Assembly (NCBI GenBank): GCA_035628035.1
Contig: DASPKS010000159.1
Coordinates: forward strand, 1-7,854
Reading direction: 5' to 3'
From: DASPKS01 sp035628035
GTDB taxonomy: Bacteria; Bacteroidota; Rhodothermia; Rhodothermales; Rubricoccaceae
DNA: 7,854 nucleotides
Part shown: positions 5,749 through 7,854 of the stretch, in pieces
Numbering within the stretch: position 1 is the first letter of the stretch
Layout of the letters: every line of letters begins with the position of its first letter
Position numbers and translations under genes: made by a program
The notes under the pieces: generated by a model
Seen by the model: only the letters and a program-made list of their open reading frames with translations
Databases searched by the model: none
What the model was told of the DNA's origin: nothing

Positions 5749-7716
5749 TCAGTCCTCGCTTCCGGAACGGAGCGTCACCCACAGCGGCCCCCGAAGGGCC
5801 ACGGCGACGCGGGCAAAGAGACGGAAGTCGAGCGCGGCCCCGAGGGGGTGGTAGCGCTCCTCCGCGTTGAGGAGGTTCCGGAAGAGGAGGCTCACGCGGG
5901 CGCGCTGGTCCCACAGCCCCTTCTCGATGGCGAAGTCGAGGAGCGTGAGCGCGGGCGTGCGGTCGGTGTAGACGTAGCCGTCGGGCGTGGTGCGGCCGGC
6001 CACGGCGGCGTAGCCGGGCCAGCGCGTGGCGGTCTGCGCCTCGAACGCGGCGCGGAGGGTGAACCCGGGGTCGAGCTGGAGGGCCGCGGCGGCGACGGCG
6101 CGGTGGCGCGGCACGCGCGCCCACGCCTCGCGGAAGGGCTCGGAGCCCCCGACGGGGGCGAGGAAGCTGTAGGCCACCGACGCTTCCCACAGACCCCGCC
6201 GAGACCACACCTGCCCCCACATCCCGACCGCCCCGCCCCGCGCGTCAGCCACGGCAGTCACGATGCCCTCCGCGGCCGTGGCGTCCTCCACCAGCCCGAG
6301 CGCTGCGCGCTCGGTGTAGAGGCCACGCCCGGCCCAGGCCGTGGCGCCGCCTTCCACGCGCAGGGACGCGCTGCCGAGGCGCCCGCCCAGCCGCGCCGCT
6401 GCCTCCGTGCGGGGTCGTGGCGGGGTCGGCTGCACGTAGGCCACCGCCGGCCGCTCGAGGGCGGTGAAGCCGCGGCCGCGCCAGAATCCGTAGCCCGGCG
6501 CCTCCTCGGGCAGGCGCCGGTCGAAAGAGAGCGTGAGCCAAAGCGCGCGCGCGGGGCCTTCCAGCCCCAGCGCCTGTGTCGCCTTCACGCCGACGCCAGC
6601 GGCCGTGGCGGTAAGGGCGCCGGTGGAGCGGCCGCGCAGCCGGCCGCGCGCCCAGTGGATACCCCCGTAGGCGGTGCCCAGCGTAAAGCCGTGGTCCAGC
6701 CCGGAGCCCCAAGCGTCCGTGCGCGTGAGGGAGGCGCCATAGCGCCAGCCCGGAGCGTCGGCAGACTCCCCGTCGTACACGGCAGCCGTGAGCGTGCTGC
6801 GGTGCCAGTCGAAGTCGAAGGCGGCCAGTTCGCTGTCCTCGTCGGCAGCGCTCTGGAGGTGGCCCGCGAGGCGGTATCGGAAGGGCAGGCCCAAGACCGG
6901 CCCGAGGACGTCGGCGTGGGCGTCGAGCCGGCGAATCGGGAGCTCGCGCCCGGCCGCCTCGAGGAAGAAGAAGTCGGAGACGTAGCGGCCCGCGAGGACG
7001 GCCGCGTGGCGGCGCGTGCCGCCCGCGCTCCCCCGGAGCATCCCGCTCACGATGCGCTCATTCGAGGCCAGCCGCTGCGTCGCCGTGGCGGTGCGGGGCA
7101 TAAGCGCGGGGTCGGTGGCATACACGCGGAGGGCCCGCCCCATCCCGTCGCTGCCGAGCTGCCCGGCTTCGTACCGGACAGCTGCTTCGCCATCGGGCCC
7201 CGACTTGTCCACGTTCGGCGTTGCGCGGCCCTCAACGTAGCGGAAAGGGCCAGGGTCGCCGATCTCGTTACCGATCACCCAGGTCCCCCGCGAAGTCAGC
7301 CCCGGCGCCACCCGCCGCGTCTCGAGGAGGAGCATGCCACGACCGGCCCACACGCCGGCCGCCGGCGCGGGCGCCGGGCAGTACGCGACGCGTTCGATCT
7401 CCGGAAGCGGCACTGCGAGCATCTCTACGTCCGCCTCGCCGAAGAAATCGAGGTCGGCGGGCACACCGTCCACCAGCACGAGCGCGGCGGGCTCGGCGAA
7501 GGGCACCCCGGCGGCGTCGGCGGTCTGCCACGTGAGCGCGTCGAGCGTGCTGCGTCGGAGCGGGGCGAGGAGGCGGAAGAGGTCGGAGAGGTACACGAGA
7601 CCCGCCGTCTCGATCTCGGCGCGGGTGAGCACGATCCCCCCCGGGCAGGGCGGGGCCTCCTGCGCAACGGCGGCGCTCGCCCAGAGCGCCCAGAGGAACA
7701 TGGGAAGGCGCCGCAT
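5749..7716 (-). CDS. TonB-dependent-receptor-like outer-membrane protein
   Basis: A complete 655-residue outer-membrane protein. Residues 1-18 are a signal peptide (MRR, the hydrophobic LPMFLWALWASA, then AVA before Q19). Residues about 28-135 look like a plug: LTRAEIETAGLVYLSDLFRLL, AALVLVDGVPADLDFF (78-92), LPEIERVAYCPAP, AGRGMLLLETRR. The rest alternates strand and loop as in a 22-strand barrel. The end carries NLLNAEERYHPLG (614-626), the typical NLxN...hplG signature near the last strands of TonB-dependent receptors. There is no carboxypeptidase-like domain and no obvious TonB box, and the protein ends in SGSED rather than an aromatic residue. The only cysteines, C24 and C113, bracket the plug. 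The ligand is unknown. The start at 7716 lies 7 bases after the stop of the preceding gene, so the two are probably co-transcribed. Confidence 0.88.
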   Translation of the reverse strand: MRRLPMFLWALWASAAVAQEAPPCPGGIVLTRAEIETAGLVYLSDLFRLLAPLRRSTLDALTWQTADAAGVPFAEPAALVLVDGVPADLDFFGEADVEMLAVPLPEIERVAYCPAPAPAAGVWAGRGMLLLETRRVAPGLTSRGTWVIGNEIGDPGPFRYVEGRATPNVDKSGPDGEAAVRYEAGQLGSDGMGRALRVYATDPALMPRTATATQRLASNERIVSGMLRGSAGGTRRHAAVLAGRYVSDFFFLEAAGRELPIRRLDAHADVLGPVLGLPFRYRLAGHLQSAADEDSELAAFDFDWHRSTLTAAVYDGESADAPGWRYGASLTRTDAWGSGLDHGFTLGTAYGGIHWARGRLRGRSTGALTATAAGVGVKATQALGLEGPARALWLTLSFDRRLPEEAPGYGFWRGRGFTALERPAVAYVQPTPPRPRTEAAARLGGRLGSASLRVEGGATAWAGRGLYTERAALGLVEDATAAEGIVTAVADARGGAVGMWGQVWSRRGLWEASVAYSFLAPVGGSEPFREAWARVPRHRAVAAAALQLDPGFTLRAAFEAQTATRWPGYAAVAGRTTPDGYVYTDRTPALTLLDFAIEKGLWDQRARVSLLFRNLLNAEERYHPLGAALDFRLFARVAVALRGPLWVTLRSGSED

Positions 7717-7723
7717 CGGGAGG

Positions 7724-7854
7724 TCAGCGGAGGAGACGGCGGAGCCAGCGCGGGGCCGGCGTGGACAGGGCCACCCCTCCCTCTACGAACGGGTACACGA
7801 TCCGCTCCGCGGTATAGACGCGGACCACCTCCGCGCCGGCGAACACCCGCGCTG
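7724..7854 (-). CDS. C-terminal end of an unrecognised protein (partial)
   Basis: The minus strand is open from the right edge to TGA at 7726-7724, giving the last 42 residues of a protein whose start lies outside the window. The fragment reads AGAEVVRVYTAERIVYPFVEGG and ends in the basic, amphipathic PRWLRRLLR. This is too little to assign a family. It is called as coding because the frame continues to the edge, has the codon style of its neighbours, and stops 7 bases before the receptor start, as expected for an operon partner. It may act with the receptor, but nothing in the fragment shows how. Confidence 0.6.
   Translation of the reverse strand, partial: ARVFAGAEVVRVYTAERIVYPFVEGGVALSTPAPRWLRRLLR

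Noticed and set aside
5669..6220. A long N-terminal extension of the 60-residue membrane protein
   Set aside because: The upstream part lies in another frame of the receptor gene and is low-complexity Arg/Pro/Ala; the natural start is the ATG just before the first membrane helix.
6629..6652. GCGGCCGC/GCGGCCGG-rich inverted stretch inside the receptor gene
   Set aside because: It encodes an ordinary Gly/Arg segment of the barrel and is expected by chance at this GC content.

Overview
The window is very GC-rich DNA packed with genes, with gaps of at most about 100 bases. Several features point to a Bacteroidota-type bacterium of the Rhodothermia/Rubricoccaceae kind: outer-membrane barrels with TonB-receptor-like plugs, a lipoprotein, a best promoter candidate of the Bacteroidota form (TTTG, spacer, TAnnTTTG-like), and few clear Shine-Dalgarno sites. 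This placement is inferred from sequence style, not from a marker gene. No RNA gene, insertion sequence, integrase or CRISPR array was seen.

Layout, left to right. Positions 1-1170 (minus) hold the N-terminal 390 residues of an outer-membrane protein whose C-terminus lies beyond the left edge. Its start overlaps by four bases the stop of a deoxynucleoside kinase (1167-1844, minus). A divergent 95-base gap leads to a small secreted protein (1940-2407, plus). That gene converges on an operon read on the minus strand: 6-phosphofructokinase (3437-4525), a 19-codon mini-ORF (3378-3437), then an NDUFA9-like NAD(P)-binding atypical SDR (2416-3378). The last 16 residues of the SDR are encoded by a degenerate heptamer repeat.

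Divergent from the phosphofructokinase is an acidic lipoprotein (4625-5473, plus) with the best promoter in the window. It converges on a 60-residue two-helix membrane protein (5486-5668, minus). A perfect 24-base palindrome at that junction covers both stop codons. Upstream of the small protein, on the minus strand, is a complete 655-residue TonB-dependent-receptor-like protein (5749-7716). Seven bases ahead of it is the C-terminal end of an unrecognised gene that enters from the right edge (7724-7854).

The genes do not form one clear pathway: glycolysis and nucleotide salvage sit among envelope proteins. I did not find a convincing new multi-gene system. The points most worth a second look are the doubly coupled mini-ORF, the palindrome shared by two stop codons, the repeat-derived SDR tail, the kinase-barrel gene overlap, and the two-cysteine plug of the receptor.
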